Below, piece after piece: positions 44,334 to 54,043 of a DNA stretch of 60,020 nt; position 1 is the first letter of the stretch; the number at the start of each line of letters is the position of its first letter. Source of the stretch: Simkania sp. (GTDB lineage Bacteria; Chlamydiota; Chlamydiia; Chlamydiales; Simkaniaceae); NCBI GenBank assembly GCA_027942475.1, contig JAQFVP010000004.1, positions 1 through 60,020 on the forward strand, given 5' to 3'. The position numbers and the translations under genes were made by a program. Under the pieces are notes generated by a model that saw only the letters and a list, made by a program, of their open reading frames with translations, made no database searches and had not been told where the DNA came from.

Positions 44334-44870
44334 TCAAGTTAACCATTGGTCTAGAAAGTCAGTCCCTTTGTCGATGACTTTTGGTAAGAGTTTTTTTTCT
44401 TCTTGGGTAAAAAGAGCGAGGACATAATCCTCCAAAGAGCTCTCTTTGCATCCTCCAATCCCGAATCTCAGGCGCTGATAGTTTTGCGTTCCCAAGCAAA
44501 GTTCAATATTTTTCAGTCCCTTGTGCCCCCCAGAGCTTCCTTTTTCCCGAAAACGGAGCACTCCAAAATCTAAAGCGACATCATCTGTCAACACGATCAA
44601 ATCCTCAATGTCGATTTTGTAGTAGCCTAAAACCTTTTTCACCGCCTGACCCGATAAATTCATGTAGGTGGTGGGCAAAAGGAGCTTTACACGCACATCT
44701 CCCACTTTGCCCAAAGCAATCGCTCCATTTAGTGCGGAAACTAGTTTGAATGTCCACCCCCGTTTTTTCGCAAAAGCGCGCACTATGATAAACCCAAAGT
44801 TATGGCGGGTATTTTCATAGATTGTGCCAGGATTACCAAGGCCGACAATCAAGGCTTTCGTTTTTTCCAC
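44334..44870 (-). CDS. pth: Peptidyl-tRNA hydrolase
   Basis: It frees tRNA from prematurely released peptidyl-tRNA. It shows ALIVGLGNPGTIYENTRHNFGF (with the catalytic His), LLPTTYMNLSGQAV, LTDDVALDFGVLRFR and GSSGGHKGLKNIE. The usual start is missing an ATG. A GTG at 44870 gives MEKTKALIVGLGNPG and 178 residues, 11 bp after the rplY stop; a TTG at 44894 would overlap rplY. Neither has a strong Shine-Dalgarno sequence. The order rplY-pth-rpsF matches CT799-CT801. Confidence 0.93.
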   Translation of the reverse strand: MEKTKALIVGLGNPGTIYENTRHNFGFIIVRAFAKKRGWTFKLVSALNGAIALGKVGDVRVKLLLPTTYMNLSGQAVKKVLGYYKIDIEDLIVLTDDVALDFGVLRFREKGSSGGHKGLKNIELCLGTQNYQRLRFGIGGCKESSLEDYVLALFTQEEKKLLPKVIDKGTDFLDQWLT

Positions 44871-44880
44871 GAGGCCTGCT

Positions 44881-45437
44881 TTACCGTTTTGCAATGACCA
44901 AGACGACTTCCGAAGGGTTGGTCAAGCATCGAAGTGTTTTGGGCATCATAATATCTTTGACCCTTATGGTTTCGCCCACTCCCAAGTTTCGAATATCCAC
45001 CTGAAAATCTTTGGGGATATCTTCGGGCAAACATTTCACCTTCAAATGACGGATAATCCGTCTGAGAAAACCGCCGAGTTTGATCCCCACACACTGCTCC
45101 TGAAAGGTGCATACAACCGGCACTTTGACGGTGACTTTCTGGTCAGATGCCATCTTTAAAAAATCGAGATGAAGAAGCGGTAGGTCGTGGGATGGTATTG
45201 AATCTCTTTAACGATCGCTTTGGATACAGCTCCATTTAAATCTAGTTCAAATATGGTTGTCGGCAAGTACCCCTGGTCAAGCCTACGAAGCACTGCTTGA
45301 AAATCGACGCCCTCGACATATGCATTTTGAGCAGGTGCTCCTTTTTGATAGACCACAGAGGGAATGTCCCCTCGAAATCGGATCTGAGTCAGCTCACTTT
45401 TTTTCTGTCCACTTCGCTTAGACAACTTGAGTTTCAT
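44881..45437 (-). pseudogene. rplY: 50S ribosomal protein L25 (TL5/Ctc family), interrupted by a frameshift
   Basis: The N-terminal half (MKLKLSKRSGQKKSELTQIR) reads from the ATG at 45437 to PTTYRFFISIF and a stop at 45156. The C-terminal half (ASDQKVTVKVPVVCTFQEQC) is open in another frame from 45153 to 44881. Shifting by one base in the GAAGAA run at 45171-45176 joins them as YRF-LHLDFLKMASDQKV, which fits the family. Total would be about 185 residues, the normal size of two-domain L25. Nothing else is damaged, so either a recent mutation or a sequence error is likely. Good Shine-Dalgarno GAGGAT upstream. Confidence 0.85.
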
Positions 45438-45694
45438 AACAGTTTATATCCTCATTTACTTAACACCTGGGGACTCCCCGCCCCAAACAAAATGCGACCT
45501 GTCTTAATTGGAAGGTTCGCTGCTTGCACCATTTAGATCGACCAAAGGCCCCTTTTACAAAAAGGGGGATTGAATGCCAGAATGCTAGATTGGTATAGCC
45601 ACTTAGCTTAAGAAAACGACACAAAAAAAGCACACCTTAAACCGAGAGGACATCCCTTTTGGAAAATACAAGGGGCGCCAAACTAGATTTTTAT

Positions 45695-45766
45695 TTGGGG
45701 TGGGAGGATTCGAACCTCCGCATGGCGGCACCAAAAGCCGCTGCCTTACCGCTTGGCCACACCCCA
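45695..45766 (-). tRNA. tRNA-Gln (anticodon TTG)
   Basis: The minus strand folds into a cloverleaf. The acceptor stem TGGGGTG pairs with CACCCCA; the D arm has GGCCAAGCGGTAAGGC; the anticodon loop TTTTGGT, closed by CGGC/GCCG, carries TTG; and the T arm GGAGGTTCGAATCCTCC is perfect. The discriminator is A and CCA is not encoded. It lies alone between rplY and glgA. Confidence 0.93.
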
Positions 45767-45971
45767 GCATTCCAAATTACTAAACGATCCTACTCTAATT
45801 TTTCATTTTCTTCAAGAATTGATCCCAAAAAGGGGGCTTGTTGGGAAAAAACCGTTTTTGCTTGGGGGGTACATCTTCCAATAAAAATGCCGATCTTTTG
45901 CATATCGGATCAATCCACTCTTTTTTTACAAAAATTGGTGAAAAATCCTGTTTCATCTATACATGTGAAAT

Positions 45972-47438
45972 ATGTATATCGTGCACGTGACAACCGAATA
46001 TGCGCCCATTGCTAAGGTGGGGGGGCTAGGGGATGTGGTACAAGGGCTTACCAAAGCGTGTGCGAAAGTCGGACAGCAGGTAGAAGTGATTCTTCCTTTC
46101 TACCATACGATCCAACAAAGTGCCCTATCTGAGCATGGAGAAAATCCTTCTTGCCCCGGAGAGGAAAGGGCCTTTGAAAATGGATTTTGGAAGGCGCGCT
46201 TAGAAGGGGTAGATCTGACTTTAATCAAGTCAAAGAAATATTTTCATCGAAATAAAATCTACGGAGAAAAAGATGACATTTGTCGCTTTGCACACTTTTC
46301 TCTCGCCTCTCTCAAGTACCTTCTGCAAGCAAAAAAAAAAGTGGATGTTCTACATCTCCACGATTGGCCAACTGCGCTATGTGCCCCACTGCAGCGGGAA
46401 ATCTATCAGATGCGTGGGCTGATCATTACGAGTATCGTAACGACAATTCACAATCTTGCCCACCAAGGGCGATGTGAGTGGAAGGTGCTTGCTCAGATGG
46501 GATCTATGTGGCAAGAGCTTACGGATCGAAAGGAAATGCGAGATGATGAAAAAAAGGGGTATATCAATTGTTTGAAAGGGGGCATCATCTATTCCGACTT
46601 GATTACCACTGTGTCCAAATCGTACGCACGACAGATCCAAGTGCAGACATGTGGACTCGGCCGTCTGCTGACAAAAAAGGTAAGCCAGTTCAAAGGGATT
46701 CTCAATGGGATCGATATCGATTATTGGAATCCGGCAACCGATCCTTTTCTCAAACAAAACTTTTCCCCCGATCCAGAGCAAGTTGACCAGATCATCAGGG
46801 CAAAAAAAGAAAATCGGATCGCCCTTTCGAGTCGAGTGGGCATCTCTTATGACAATGCGCCCCTTTTTATTGGCATTACGCGACTGGTTACACAAAAAGG
46901 GCCAGAGCTCATCAAGCATGGAATGAAACATGTTTTACAAAGGGGGGGGCAATTTATTCTGATTGGCACTCCACATGAAGAAAAGGTAAAAAAAGAATTT
47001 GATGCTCTTGCAGAAAAATATCAAGGCAACCAAAGGATTGGTTTTTATTTTAAGTATGATGAGGCTTTGGCGCATCTCGCTTACGCCTCTGCGCACTTTA
47101 TCCTCATTCCCTCTTTGTTTGAGCCGTGTGGGCTTACCCAAATGATTGCTATGCGTTATGCAACCTTGCCGATTGCACACAAAGTCGGCGGCCTCAAAGA
47201 GACAGTTTTTGATGTGGATGATGCGAATATTTTGGAGCTTAAGCGAAACGGATACACTTTTGACTCCCCCTCTAAACATGCATTAAGGCATTGCATCGAT
47301 CGAGCTTTTACACATTTTCAAAAAGAGACCTATTTCAGTTTGATACGCCACGCCCTGAGACAAGATTGGAGCTGGAATGCAGCTGCAGATCATTATCTGC
47401 AGCTCTACTTTTGCTTAGCGCACCAAAAAGAGGGGTAA
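45972..47438 (+). CDS. glgA: Glycogen synthase (ADP-glucose, GT5)
   Basis: It extends alpha-1,4-glucan from ADP-glucose. It has a GT-B fold with the N-terminal sugar-nucleotide loop KVGGLGDVVQGL, HLHDWPTALCA, and TTIHNLAHQGR in the first half; the second half has RLVTQKGPELI, the catalytic Glu region LIPSLFEPCGLTQMIAMRYATLPI and VGGLKETV. It has 488 residues with an ATG start. It pairs metabolically with MalQ (695-2272). Order pgsA-glgA-rplY matches CT797-CT799. Confidence 0.96.
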   Translation: MYIVHVTTEYAPIAKVGGLGDVVQGLTKACAKVGQQVEVILPFYHTIQQSALSEHGENPSCPGEERAFENGFWKARLEGVDLTLIKSKKYFHRNKIYGEKDDICRFAHFSLASLKYLLQAKKKVDVLHLHDWPTALCAPLQREIYQMRGLIITSIVTTIHNLAHQGRCEWKVLAQMGSMWQELTDRKEMRDDEKKGYINCLKGGIIYSDLITTVSKSYARQIQVQTCGLGRLLTKKVSQFKGILNGIDIDYWNPATDPFLKQNFSPDPEQVDQIIRAKKENRIALSSRVGISYDNAPLFIGITRLVTQKGPELIKHGMKHVLQRGGQFILIGTPHEEKVKKEFDALAEKYQGNQRIGFYFKYDEALAHLAYASAHFILIPSLFEPCGLTQMIAMRYATLPIAHKVGGLKETVFDVDDANILELKRNGYTFDSPSKHALRHCIDRAFTHFQKETYFSLIRHALRQDWSWNAAADHYLQLYFCLAHQKEG

Positions 47439-47501
47439 AAAATCTTCGCACCTTTGGGAAATATAGCCCCCTTTTTTGCTTGGGCATCTTGAAGAAATAG
47501 G

Positions 47502-48089
47502 CTACCTTTCCCAAGCTTGTTTGATATAGGCACGGTTGCTGTAGGTATATTCTGCCCCCGAGTAAATGGTGTAGAAGGCGGCAGCTGAAATAATAAGTAG
47601 ACTCATTTTTTGGAGTCCTGCTAAAGATAGGGCTCCCCAGGCATAGGGAATCATGAGCGCAAGCACCAAGAGAATGGAAAAAGCTTGTAAAAAGGCCTTG
47701 ATTTTCCCACTTGTCCGTGCGGCTAAAGTCACTCCTTTGAGCGCACAAATAGTCCTGAGTGTGCTAATCATCGCGTCTCGATAGATAAACACAAAGACGA
47801 GCAAGAGGGGCAGATTGATAATTCCCTGGGTAAAAGTAAGCAAGATGGTGAGCCTCGTGATACTATCTGCCATAGGGTCGAGAACTTTCCCGAGTTGCGT
47901 CACACCGTTAAACTTGCGTGCCAAATATCCATCAAAAAAATCGGAAAGCTCTGATAAAGCGAGCAATAAGAGTAACACAAACGGAAGAGCGCGCAGAGAA
48001 ATTCCCAGGTGCTTGTAGTTTAGGTAAAAAGCGAGAAAAATGGGGCTGATAAAGATTCGCCCAATTGTGAGGGCCAAAGGTAGCTTCAT
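47502..48089 (-). CDS. pgsA: CDP-diacylglycerol-glycerol-3-phosphate 3-phosphatidyltransferase
   Basis: It makes phosphatidylglycerol phosphate, feeding the PG that Lgt also uses. It has the CDP-alcohol phosphotransferase motif D-G-x2-A-R-x8-G-x3-D-x3-D in DFFDGYLARKFNGVTQLGKV followed by LDPMAD, and four to five membrane helices. The frame runs to a TTG at 48206 with ATGs at 48161 and 48089. The last gives MKLPLALTIGRIFISP, the standard N-terminus, and 195 residues, but an extended N-terminus is not excluded. Confidence 0.9.
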   Translation of the reverse strand: MKLPLALTIGRIFISPIFLAFYLNYKHLGISLRALPFVLLLLLALSELSDFFDGYLARKFNGVTQLGKVLDPMADSITRLTILLTFTQGIINLPLLLVFVFIYRDAMISTLRTICALKGVTLAARTSGKIKAFLQAFSILLVLALMIPYAWGALSLAGLQKMSLLIISAAAFYTIYSGAEYTYSNRAYIKQAWER

Positions 48090-48274
48090 GGGAAAATGTT
48101 TTCCCACCCCTTTTTGAGAGTCGGTTGATCTCATCTTCAAAAATCTATTGCCTTCAATCATAAACTTATCAAACCTATCATCTTCCTTATACTCGTTTTT
48201 GAACAATTCTGAAAGCTTTTTTTTATTTGATAAAATCGGAGGTAATTTGCAAGGCCATATACTGTTAAAATTGA

Positions 48275-48341
48275 ACCTTTGATCAAATTAAATTAATTTA
48301 AAACTTATTATTAAATTGATAAAACTTGTTTGTTCAAAGGT
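48275..48341. other. AT-rich intergenic stretch with an 8-bp inverted repeat
   Basis: ACCTTTGA (48275-48282) and TCAAAGGT (48334-48341) flank about 50 bases that are almost only A and T, between pgsA and rlmN (gap 48090-48458). It could be an operator or an extruding structure, or simply chance in AT-rich DNA. No gene is visible in the gap. Confidence 0.25.
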
Positions 48342-48458
48342 ATGCACTGAGGGGAAACTTTATTAGATGAAAGGGTGTGTACCTTTATTTTCTTTTTTTA
48401 AGGACGATTTTATAAAAAATGAATTTGCTGAAAGAATTTGGTTGTTTAAGCAAAGGAA

Positions 48459-49526
48459 TTAGATAGAAGTGCATGCTTTTTGGGAAAACTCAACCGTTTT
48501 TCCCTTTTTTAATGCGAGTTGCCCACAGGCAGCCGCGATATCTTTTCCCTTGGTATAGCGCCATGTAGTGCGAAGACCCTCTTTTTCGAGGAGATCTTTA
48601 AACTCTTTGATAGACGCACCGTCAGGTCGTTGAAAACGAAGACCGAAAACAGGATTGTAAGGGATGAGATTCACGCACCCATGCCGACCTTTGAGCAATT
48701 GCCCCAGCTCCACCGCCTCTTTTTTTCCGTCATTTATCCCCTTGATCAAGATATACTCGTAAGTTAGGTCCCGCTTTGTCTTCTCTGTATACTTTTTTGC
48801 AGCTTCTAAAATCGCTCCTATTTCGTATTTGCGAGCATACGGGATGATCTTTTTGCGCAAATACTGGTTTGGGGCATGAAGAGAAAGGGCCAAATTCACC
48901 GGAATGCCTTCATGCATCAGCTTTTCTATCCCCTCAATCACACCCACTGTTGAAATGGTCAAACGTCGGACCGAAAGGCCAAGAGCAAAGGGATCAGTAA
49001 AAATATGTAGCGCCTTGACTACCTGATCGTAGTTTTCTAAAGGCTCTCCCATTCCCATAAAGACCAAATGGGTCACGCACTCTTTTTTTCTCTTGAGCAT
49101 TCCCTGAATGTGTAAAACCTGTTCTACGATTTCTCCGGCAGAAAGATTCCTCATGAGTCCCTCTTTACCCGAAGCACAAAAAGCACACCTTACCGGACAC
49201 CCAACTTGGGAAGAAACGCACACTGTGCGCCTTTTCCCCGACATAATCAAAACCGATTCGATCTGTTTGCCATCCGACAGTGTAAAGAGATACTTGATCG
49301 TTTCCCGATCGAGCGAATGCTCCACTTTTTCTAGATCAAGGGTCGGAAAAGTAAAGTCAGAGCTGAGCCTTTGCCTAAGAGCTAGGGGCAAGTTGGCCAT
49401 ATCTTGAGAAGCGAAGAGGTTTTTTTTGTAAATCCAATCAAAAATTTGAGCAAAGCGGTACTTGGGCTGCCCTATCTTGCTTAGCCAAATTTTGATTTCA
49501 TCTGGAGTTTGACCTGCTAAATCCAT
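48459..49526 (-). CDS. rlmN: Dual-specificity RNA methyltransferase RlmN
   Basis: A radical-SAM enzyme that methylates C2 of A2503 in 23S rRNA and A37 in some tRNAs. The Fe-S cluster motif C-x3-C-x2-C is in VGCPVRCAFCASGKEG. Other landmarks are RTVCVSSQ, FMGMGEPLENYD, STVGVIEGI, LALSLHAPNQ, YILIKGINDG and, near the C-terminus, the catalytic Cys region GKDIAAACGQL. It has 355 residues with an ATG start. It is divergent from glyQS, 64 bp apart. Confidence 0.96.
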   Translation of the reverse strand: MDLAGQTPDEIKIWLSKIGQPKYRFAQIFDWIYKKNLFASQDMANLPLALRQRLSSDFTFPTLDLEKVEHSLDRETIKYLFTLSDGKQIESVLIMSGKRRTVCVSSQVGCPVRCAFCASGKEGLMRNLSAGEIVEQVLHIQGMLKRKKECVTHLVFMGMGEPLENYDQVVKALHIFTDPFALGLSVRRLTISTVGVIEGIEKLMHEGIPVNLALSLHAPNQYLRKKIIPYARKYEIGAILEAAKKYTEKTKRDLTYEYILIKGINDGKKEAVELGQLLKGRHGCVNLIPYNPVFGLRFQRPDGASIKEFKDLLEKEGLRTTWRYTKGKDIAAACGQLALKKGKTVEFSQKACTSI

Positions 49527-49590
49527 CCTACGCGAACAATTTTATAGACAATTCTAGCAAAAAAGGGGTTATTTTTATACCCTTTCTCTC

Positions 49591-52500
49591 ATGCTCTCAT
49601 TTCAACAAATCATCGCGCGGTTATTGGATTTTTGGGCTGAAAAGGGGTGCGCTGTCCAACAGGGATACGACCTCGAAGTAGGAGCAGGGACCTTCAACCC
49701 GGCAACTTTCTTGCGCTGTTTAGGCCCTGAACCGTTCAACAGTGTGTATGTAGAACCTTCTAGGCGTCCCCAAGATGGTCGATTTGGGGATAATCCAAAC
49801 CGCCTCCAGCTTTTTCATCAGTTACAAGTGATCATGAAGCCCTCACCCCTCACGATCCAAGACCAGTATATTCAGTCATTAGAAGCGCTTGGATTTGACC
49901 TTAAAAATCACGACATTCGTTTCGTCCACGACGACTGGGAATCACCTACTTTGGGGGCGTGGGGCCTGGGATGGGAAGTCTGGCTGGATGGGATGGAGGT
50001 AACCCAATTCACCTATTTTCAATCTATTGCTAATCATCCCCTAAATCCCATCAGCGTAGAGCTGACCTACGGTTTGGAGCGTTTGTGTATGACGCTACAA
50101 AAAAAAGAGTCTCTCTTTACCATGATGTGGAATGAGACCCTCACCTATGGAGATGTTTTTCATCAAAATGAACGGGAATGGAGCCATTACCACTTTCACG
50201 AGGCATCTACCGCGATGTGGCAGCGCCATTTTGAAGATTTTGAAAAAGAAGCCCAGATGCTCACTGCGCTTGAGCTCCCCCTTCCCGCATACGATTTTGT
50301 CCTCAAAGCATCTCATGCTTTTAATGTGCTCGAAGCGCGCGGCCTATTCTCTGTAACGGAAAGAGCCGGTTATATCGCGCGTGTCCGCGAACTATCCAAA
50401 AAAGTCGCCAACGCATTTTTACAATCCAGAAGAACCCTGTGCTTTCCTTTGATGAAATCGGGGCAAAAAATCCAAAGCGCACCTGACACGCCCCCCTCTT
50501 GCCCGCGCAGCGATTCAATTGAGAGGGGAGATTTTTTAATCGAGATCGGATCAGAGGAGCTTCCCCCGAGTTTCATCCCTGCTGGCAGCTCGAGTCTAAA
50601 GGCATCTTTGGAAAAGCTGATGAAAAAGCAAAACTTCTCGCATGACGGGATGCAGCTCTTTGGGGCCCCCCGCCGTCTGAGCGCTTTGATTAAAAATCTC
50701 TCGGTCAAAGCGCAAACAAAAGTCGCGCTACGCAAAGGCCCTTCCCTCTCTTTTGCTTTTGATAAGCGGGGAAATAGCACGCCACAAGGGAAGGGATTTT
50801 TTCGCTCGATTGGAATCTTTGATCCCCCCTCTTTACATCAGCTAAAACAAGGTTGTGTTGAAAATGCGTGTATCACGCGCGTGCAGGGGGTCGATTATTT
50901 GAGTTATTTCCCCAAAAATAAGTGCGCTTCCATGATCGATATTTTAACTGCGCACCTTCCCCATATGATCTCTTCATTGAGTTTTCCTAAAAAAATGCGT
51001 TGGGCGGAGCTCAGCGTCGCATATGCGCGCCCTATTTCTTGGATTGTGACACTTTTAGATACGCAAGTAGTCCCATTTTGCATCGCAAACATCCAATCGG
51101 GAAGACAATCCCGTGGCCATCGTCAGACACATCCAGGTGCATTTGATATCCCCCGCGCTTCTGACTATGAAAAGTGTTTAAAAACAAAGGGGGTTTTAGT
51201 CAATATTGCAAAGCGGAAGGACTATATTGCAGAGCAGCTCTTAGCTATTGAAAAAGAAAAGGGGGGAAGAGCTCTCGAAAAGGAGCGCGTAACTGAGCAA
51301 GTGTTATTTTTGAGTGAGTGGCCGAGACTGTTTTGCGCCTCTTTTGATCCAAAATTCTTGCGCATTCCCAAAGAAATCCTCTTGGCCGAAATGGTGGAGC
51401 ATCAGCGCTACTTTCCCCTGGCAGGTCCAGGTAAAGAGTTAGCCCCTTTGTTCGTCGTTACAGCTGATAATTATCCCAGCGAAGAGATCAAGATGGGCAA
51501 CCAACACGTTTTGAAAGCGCGATTTTCTGACGCCGTATTTCTTTATAACCAAGATCTGCAGTGCACACTCGACGCATTTGGGGAAAAATTAACATCTATT
51601 ATCTTTCAAAAGGATCTGGGGACCGTTGCAGAAAAAGGGGTGCGCATTGGACAGATCGCTCTGAAGTTATCGATCAAGCTCAATATCGGCAGCGAAAAAA
51701 AAGTCAAAAGAGCCGCCCATCTGGCAAAAGCTGACCTTGCAACCGCCCTCGTGCAAGAATTTCCCCATCTTCAGGGGGTCATTGGAAAGCACTACGCCCT
51801 TCATCAAGGAGAAGATGCAGAAGTGGCACAGGCCATTGAGGAGCATTGGATGCCTACTTTTGAAAAAGGGCCTCTGCCCAATACGGAAACGGGCATCTTG
51901 ATTAGTTTAGCAGACAAACTGGACAATCTTGCGTGTTATTTTAGCGTGGGTCTTACACCAACGGCGTCGAGTGACCCTTACGGCATGCGCAGGCAAACAA
52001 TTGGATGTATCAAAATCTTGATCGAAAGTGCACTCAGCCTTAACTTGCGGGAAATATTGCAAGAGATCTGTTTTTCATATGCAAAAAGCAATCCCCAAGA
52101 GGTCGTCGATGCACTTGTTGCTTATATTACCAACCGCTGCAAGTCTGTTTTAGAGGAGTACGGTTTTAAGCAAGATGAAATACAGGCCTGTCTACAAAAA
52201 ACTTGCATCAATCCGTATGATCAATTTCTTAAAACTAAGGCTCTACACACATTTCGAAGGGGCTCTTCTTTTGTCCACCTCTATGAAATCTACAAACGGG
52301 TCAAGGGGCAGCTCGAAAACCAAGTCACTTTTCCCCTACAGCCAAACCAGCTGAAAGAAAAGGCAGAGGTTGCTCTTTATGAAACACTCGAAAATATCAA
52401 TGCCTCTTTTCAAACATATATAGAGGGAAAAGACTACCAAGCGGCTTTTACCCTTTTAACCACTTTGCAAAAGCCGCTCGACCTCTTGTTTGACCAAGTC

Positions 52501-52605
52501 AAAATTCTCGCAGACAACTCTGAAATAAGACAAAATCGGCTGGCACTCCTGCAAAAGGTATTTGATTGCTTCGCGTATCTCATGGATTTCAGCAAGATCC
52601 AATAG
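49591..52605 (+). CDS. glyQS: Glycyl-tRNA synthetase, fused alpha and beta subunits
   Basis: It charges tRNA-Gly. Residues 1 to about 290 are the alpha subunit ([53 protein letters not shown]). After a short linker around residue 305 the beta subunit begins ([15 protein letters not shown]) and includes VEHQRYFPL, the HD-like part and [11 protein letters not shown]. In most bacteria these are separate glyQ and glyS genes; the fusion is characteristic of Chlamydiota. It has 1004 residues with an ATG start. Position between pgsA/glgA and dnaG/mutS matches CT796. Confidence 0.97.
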   Translation: MLSFQQIIARLLDFWAEKGCAVQQGYDLEVGAGTFNPATFLRCLGPEPFNSVYVEPSRRPQDGRFGDNPNRLQLFHQLQVIMKPSPLTIQDQYIQSLEALGFDLKNHDIRFVHDDWESPTLGAWGLGWEVWLDGMEVTQFTYFQSIANHPLNPISVELTYGLERLCMTLQKKESLFTMMWNETLTYGDVFHQNEREWSHYHFHEASTAMWQRHFEDFEKEAQMLTALELPLPAYDFVLKASHAFNVLEARGLFSVTERAGYIARVRELSKKVANAFLQSRRTLCFPLMKSGQKIQSAPDTPPSCPRSDSIERGDFLIEIGSEELPPSFIPAGSSSLKASLEKLMKKQNFSHDGMQLFGAPRRLSALIKNLSVKAQTKVALRKGPSLSFAFDKRGNSTPQGKGFFRSIGIFDPPSLHQLKQGCVENACITRVQGVDYLSYFPKNKCASMIDILTAHLPHMISSLSFPKKMRWAELSVAYARPISWIVTLLDTQVVPFCIANIQSGRQSRGHRQTHPGAFDIPRASDYEKCLKTKGVLVNIAKRKDYIAEQLLAIEKEKGGRALEKERVTEQVLFLSEWPRLFCASFDPKFLRIPKEILLAEMVEHQRYFPLAGPGKELAPLFVVTADNYPSEEIKMGNQHVLKARFSDAVFLYNQDLQCTLDAFGEKLTSIIFQKDLGTVAEKGVRIGQIALKLSIKLNIGSEKKVKRAAHLAKADLATALVQEFPHLQGVIGKHYALHQGEDAEVAQAIEEHWMPTFEKGPLPNTETGILISLADKLDNLACYFSVGLTPTASSDPYGMRRQTIGCIKILIESALSLNLREILQEICFSYAKSNPQEVVDALVAYITNRCKSVLEEYGFKQDEIQACLQKTCINPYDQFLKTKALHTFRRGSSFVHLYEIYKRVKGQLENQVTFPLQPNQLKEKAEVALYETLENINASFQTYIEGKDYQAAFTLLTTLQKPLDLLFDQVKILADNSEIRQNRLALLQKVFDCFAYLMDFSKIQ

Positions 52606-52674
52606 AAGGCAAGCTTTCATCCCTAAGCGGGTGGGTTTTCCCGCTCGTCCAGGCTAAATAGGAGAACGAGTCGA

Positions 52675-53160
52675 TTATCCATTAACCATCTTTGTTAAAG
52701 CTTCTATCGATTCTTCTTGAGATTTTAGCCTTGCGGTTTGAGATTCTATTCTCGCAGTTTGAGATTTTAGCCTTGCGGTTTGAGATTTTAGCCTTGCGGT
52801 TTGTCGGTAGTTGAATTCTTGCATATCCTTCTCGAGCTTCTTGTAATCGAGATCTAATCTCTTTCTTTTCTCATTTAGACTTTTCTCTACGTCTACACAG
52901 TTTTTCAAAAATTCTCGGCTTTTTTCAATCAATAGAGTGGAGCTTTCATTGCGATGATTACGATCGAGGACCAAAAATGCACACAACGTCGGAAGGCAGT
53001 TTTTTACCCCTCCCAAAATAAATGCAATACACAAGAGCGCCACTTTGAAAAAAGTGTCTCTCCAATTGTAGATAAAAGAGACCCCATTTCTTGGGACTAT
53101 TTCCTCAGTTGGGGATTTCTTAGATAGGGAAGGAGTGCTGGTGGCATTAACTTTTTGCAT
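52675..53160 (-). CDS. Inc-like small membrane protein with heptad-repeat coiled coil
   Basis: Not recognised by family. Of 161 residues, the first 30 are Ser/Thr-rich. Then a bilobed hydrophobic region (VALLCIAFILGG, short turn, CLPTLCAFLVL) is followed by a coiled coil with a near-perfect seven-residue repeat (SQTARLK, four times). The layout matches chlamydial inclusion-membrane proteins: a short N-terminus, a hydrophobic hairpin, and a cytosol-facing coiled coil. It starts 6 bp after the 53167-53694 gene on the same strand, with GGTAATC before the ATG. Secretion by type III is inference. Confidence 0.6.
   Translation of the reverse strand: MQKVNATSTPSLSKKSPTEEIVPRNGVSFIYNWRDTFFKVALLCIAFILGGVKNCLPTLCAFLVLDRNHRNESSTLLIEKSREFLKNCVDVEKSLNEKRKRLDLDYKKLEKDMQEFNYRQTARLKSQTARLKSQTARIESQTARLKSQEESIEALTKMVNG
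52719..52802 (-). repeat. Four tandem 21-bp repeats coding a heptad
   Basis: Units at 52719-52739, 52740-52760, 52761-52781 and 52782-52802 share the plus-strand core TTTTAGCCTTGCGGTTTGA. Units 1, 3 and 4 are nearly identical and unit 2 has a few changes. Because 21 bp equals seven codons, copy-number change would lengthen the coiled coil by whole heptads without breaking the frame. Confidence 0.85.
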
Positions 53161-53166
53161 TTTTGA

Positions 53167-53694
53167 TTACCTTTGCCCTGCGTGTTGCTCGATTATTTTT
53201 TTTACAATGCTTTGGATCAATTTGTCGCGCCGATTAATCAATGCGTCTCGCTGACTCACAAATTCGTCGTGCTGGTTCATTAATGCGTCTCGCTCCTCGA
53301 TCAATTTGTTTTGATGGCTGTTATTCTTCCCCAGAGTCTCAAGTTTTTGTTGTATTTCTGCATCCACAACATTGTGCAATCTGATTTTTTCATCTAAATG
53401 CTTTACATTCTTGCAAACCACTTTTAATTCGGAAATCTCCTCGTAAAAAGTCCCTTTGATTGAAGATCCCAAAAAGTAATCAGATACCCTTTTTGAGAGA
53501 TAAAACATTCCAAGCCCCGCTCCGAATCCCAAGCCACATGGAATTGCAATCGTCGATCCCGTTACTAAGCCTATCCCACTAGCCGCCAAAAGGGGAGCCC
53601 CCGCTATTGCCACCTTTCCACCAGCCTCAGTAGCTGCCAAAAGTAGAGCCCCCGAGGCTGCATCGATAGAACTCTTTACTGCTAATATGGACAT
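53167..53694 (-). CDS. Inc-like membrane protein with coiled-coil tail
   Basis: Not recognised. The ATG at 53694 is preferred to the longer frame from 53739 and gives 175 residues. Residues about 10-65 form a small-residue-rich bilobed hydrophobic region (GAPLLAASGIGLVTGSTIAI, then LGFGAGLGMFYL). The rest is a coiled coil with repeated phrases (IEERDALMNQHDEFVSQRDA). It forms a two-gene unit with the next Inc-like gene, 6 bp apart. Similar proteins are common in chlamydial accessory regions. Confidence 0.6.
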   Translation of the reverse strand: MSILAVKSSIDAASGALLLAATEAGGKVAIAGAPLLAASGIGLVTGSTIAIPCGLGFGAGLGMFYLSKRVSDYFLGSSIKGTFYEEISELKVVCKNVKHLDEKIRLHNVVDAEIQQKLETLGKNNSHQNKLIEERDALMNQHDEFVSQRDALINRRDKLIQSIVKKIIEQHAGQR

Positions 53695-53796
53695 TTTTGA
53701 TCCTCTACATCTAGAAAATATAATGAATTCGCTGAACATCTTAACAAAGCAAATATTTTAAATCAATTTTTTTCTTGGATAAGCGGGGAAACCCAA

Positions 53797-54001
53797 TCGA
53801 TGCGCTTGTTTTCAAACGGCGTGCCTTGCCCTGCTACGTTCCAGTCAAACCTTATCCTGAATGAGTCAAAACGGATCAATCTGCCCTTCGACGATCGTCA
53901 CTTTTTTATGTTTTGCAATTTGAAGTCTGGAAAAACTCAGGCCATACAGAGTAGATGATTTTTTAAAAAGGATTATTGACACATCCGGGGCTGACCCTGA
54001 T
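53797..54001 (-). pseudogene. Degenerate duplicate fragment of dnaG
   Basis: About 200 bases match the dnaG interior at 57255-57475, including the shared strings GTGCCTTGCC, CTTTTTTATGTTT and GGAAAAACTCAGGCCATACA. In dnaG this is the region ahead of and within the Toprim domain (from PKYVNSPDTPLFKK to VAGQGTAFG). The copy has indels and substitutions and no open frame, so it is a dead fragment. It borders another duplicated piece at 54044, in an order different from the original locus. Confidence 0.85.
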
Positions 54002-54043
54002 CTTTTTGGGTAAAGAAGACTTTGCCTTTAGATGGAAGAGTAG

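Noticed and set aside
52626-52645. AGCGGG/CCCGCT hairpin after glyQS as terminator
   Set aside because: The 6-bp stem is not followed by a T run on the plus strand, so an intrinsic terminator is not supported.
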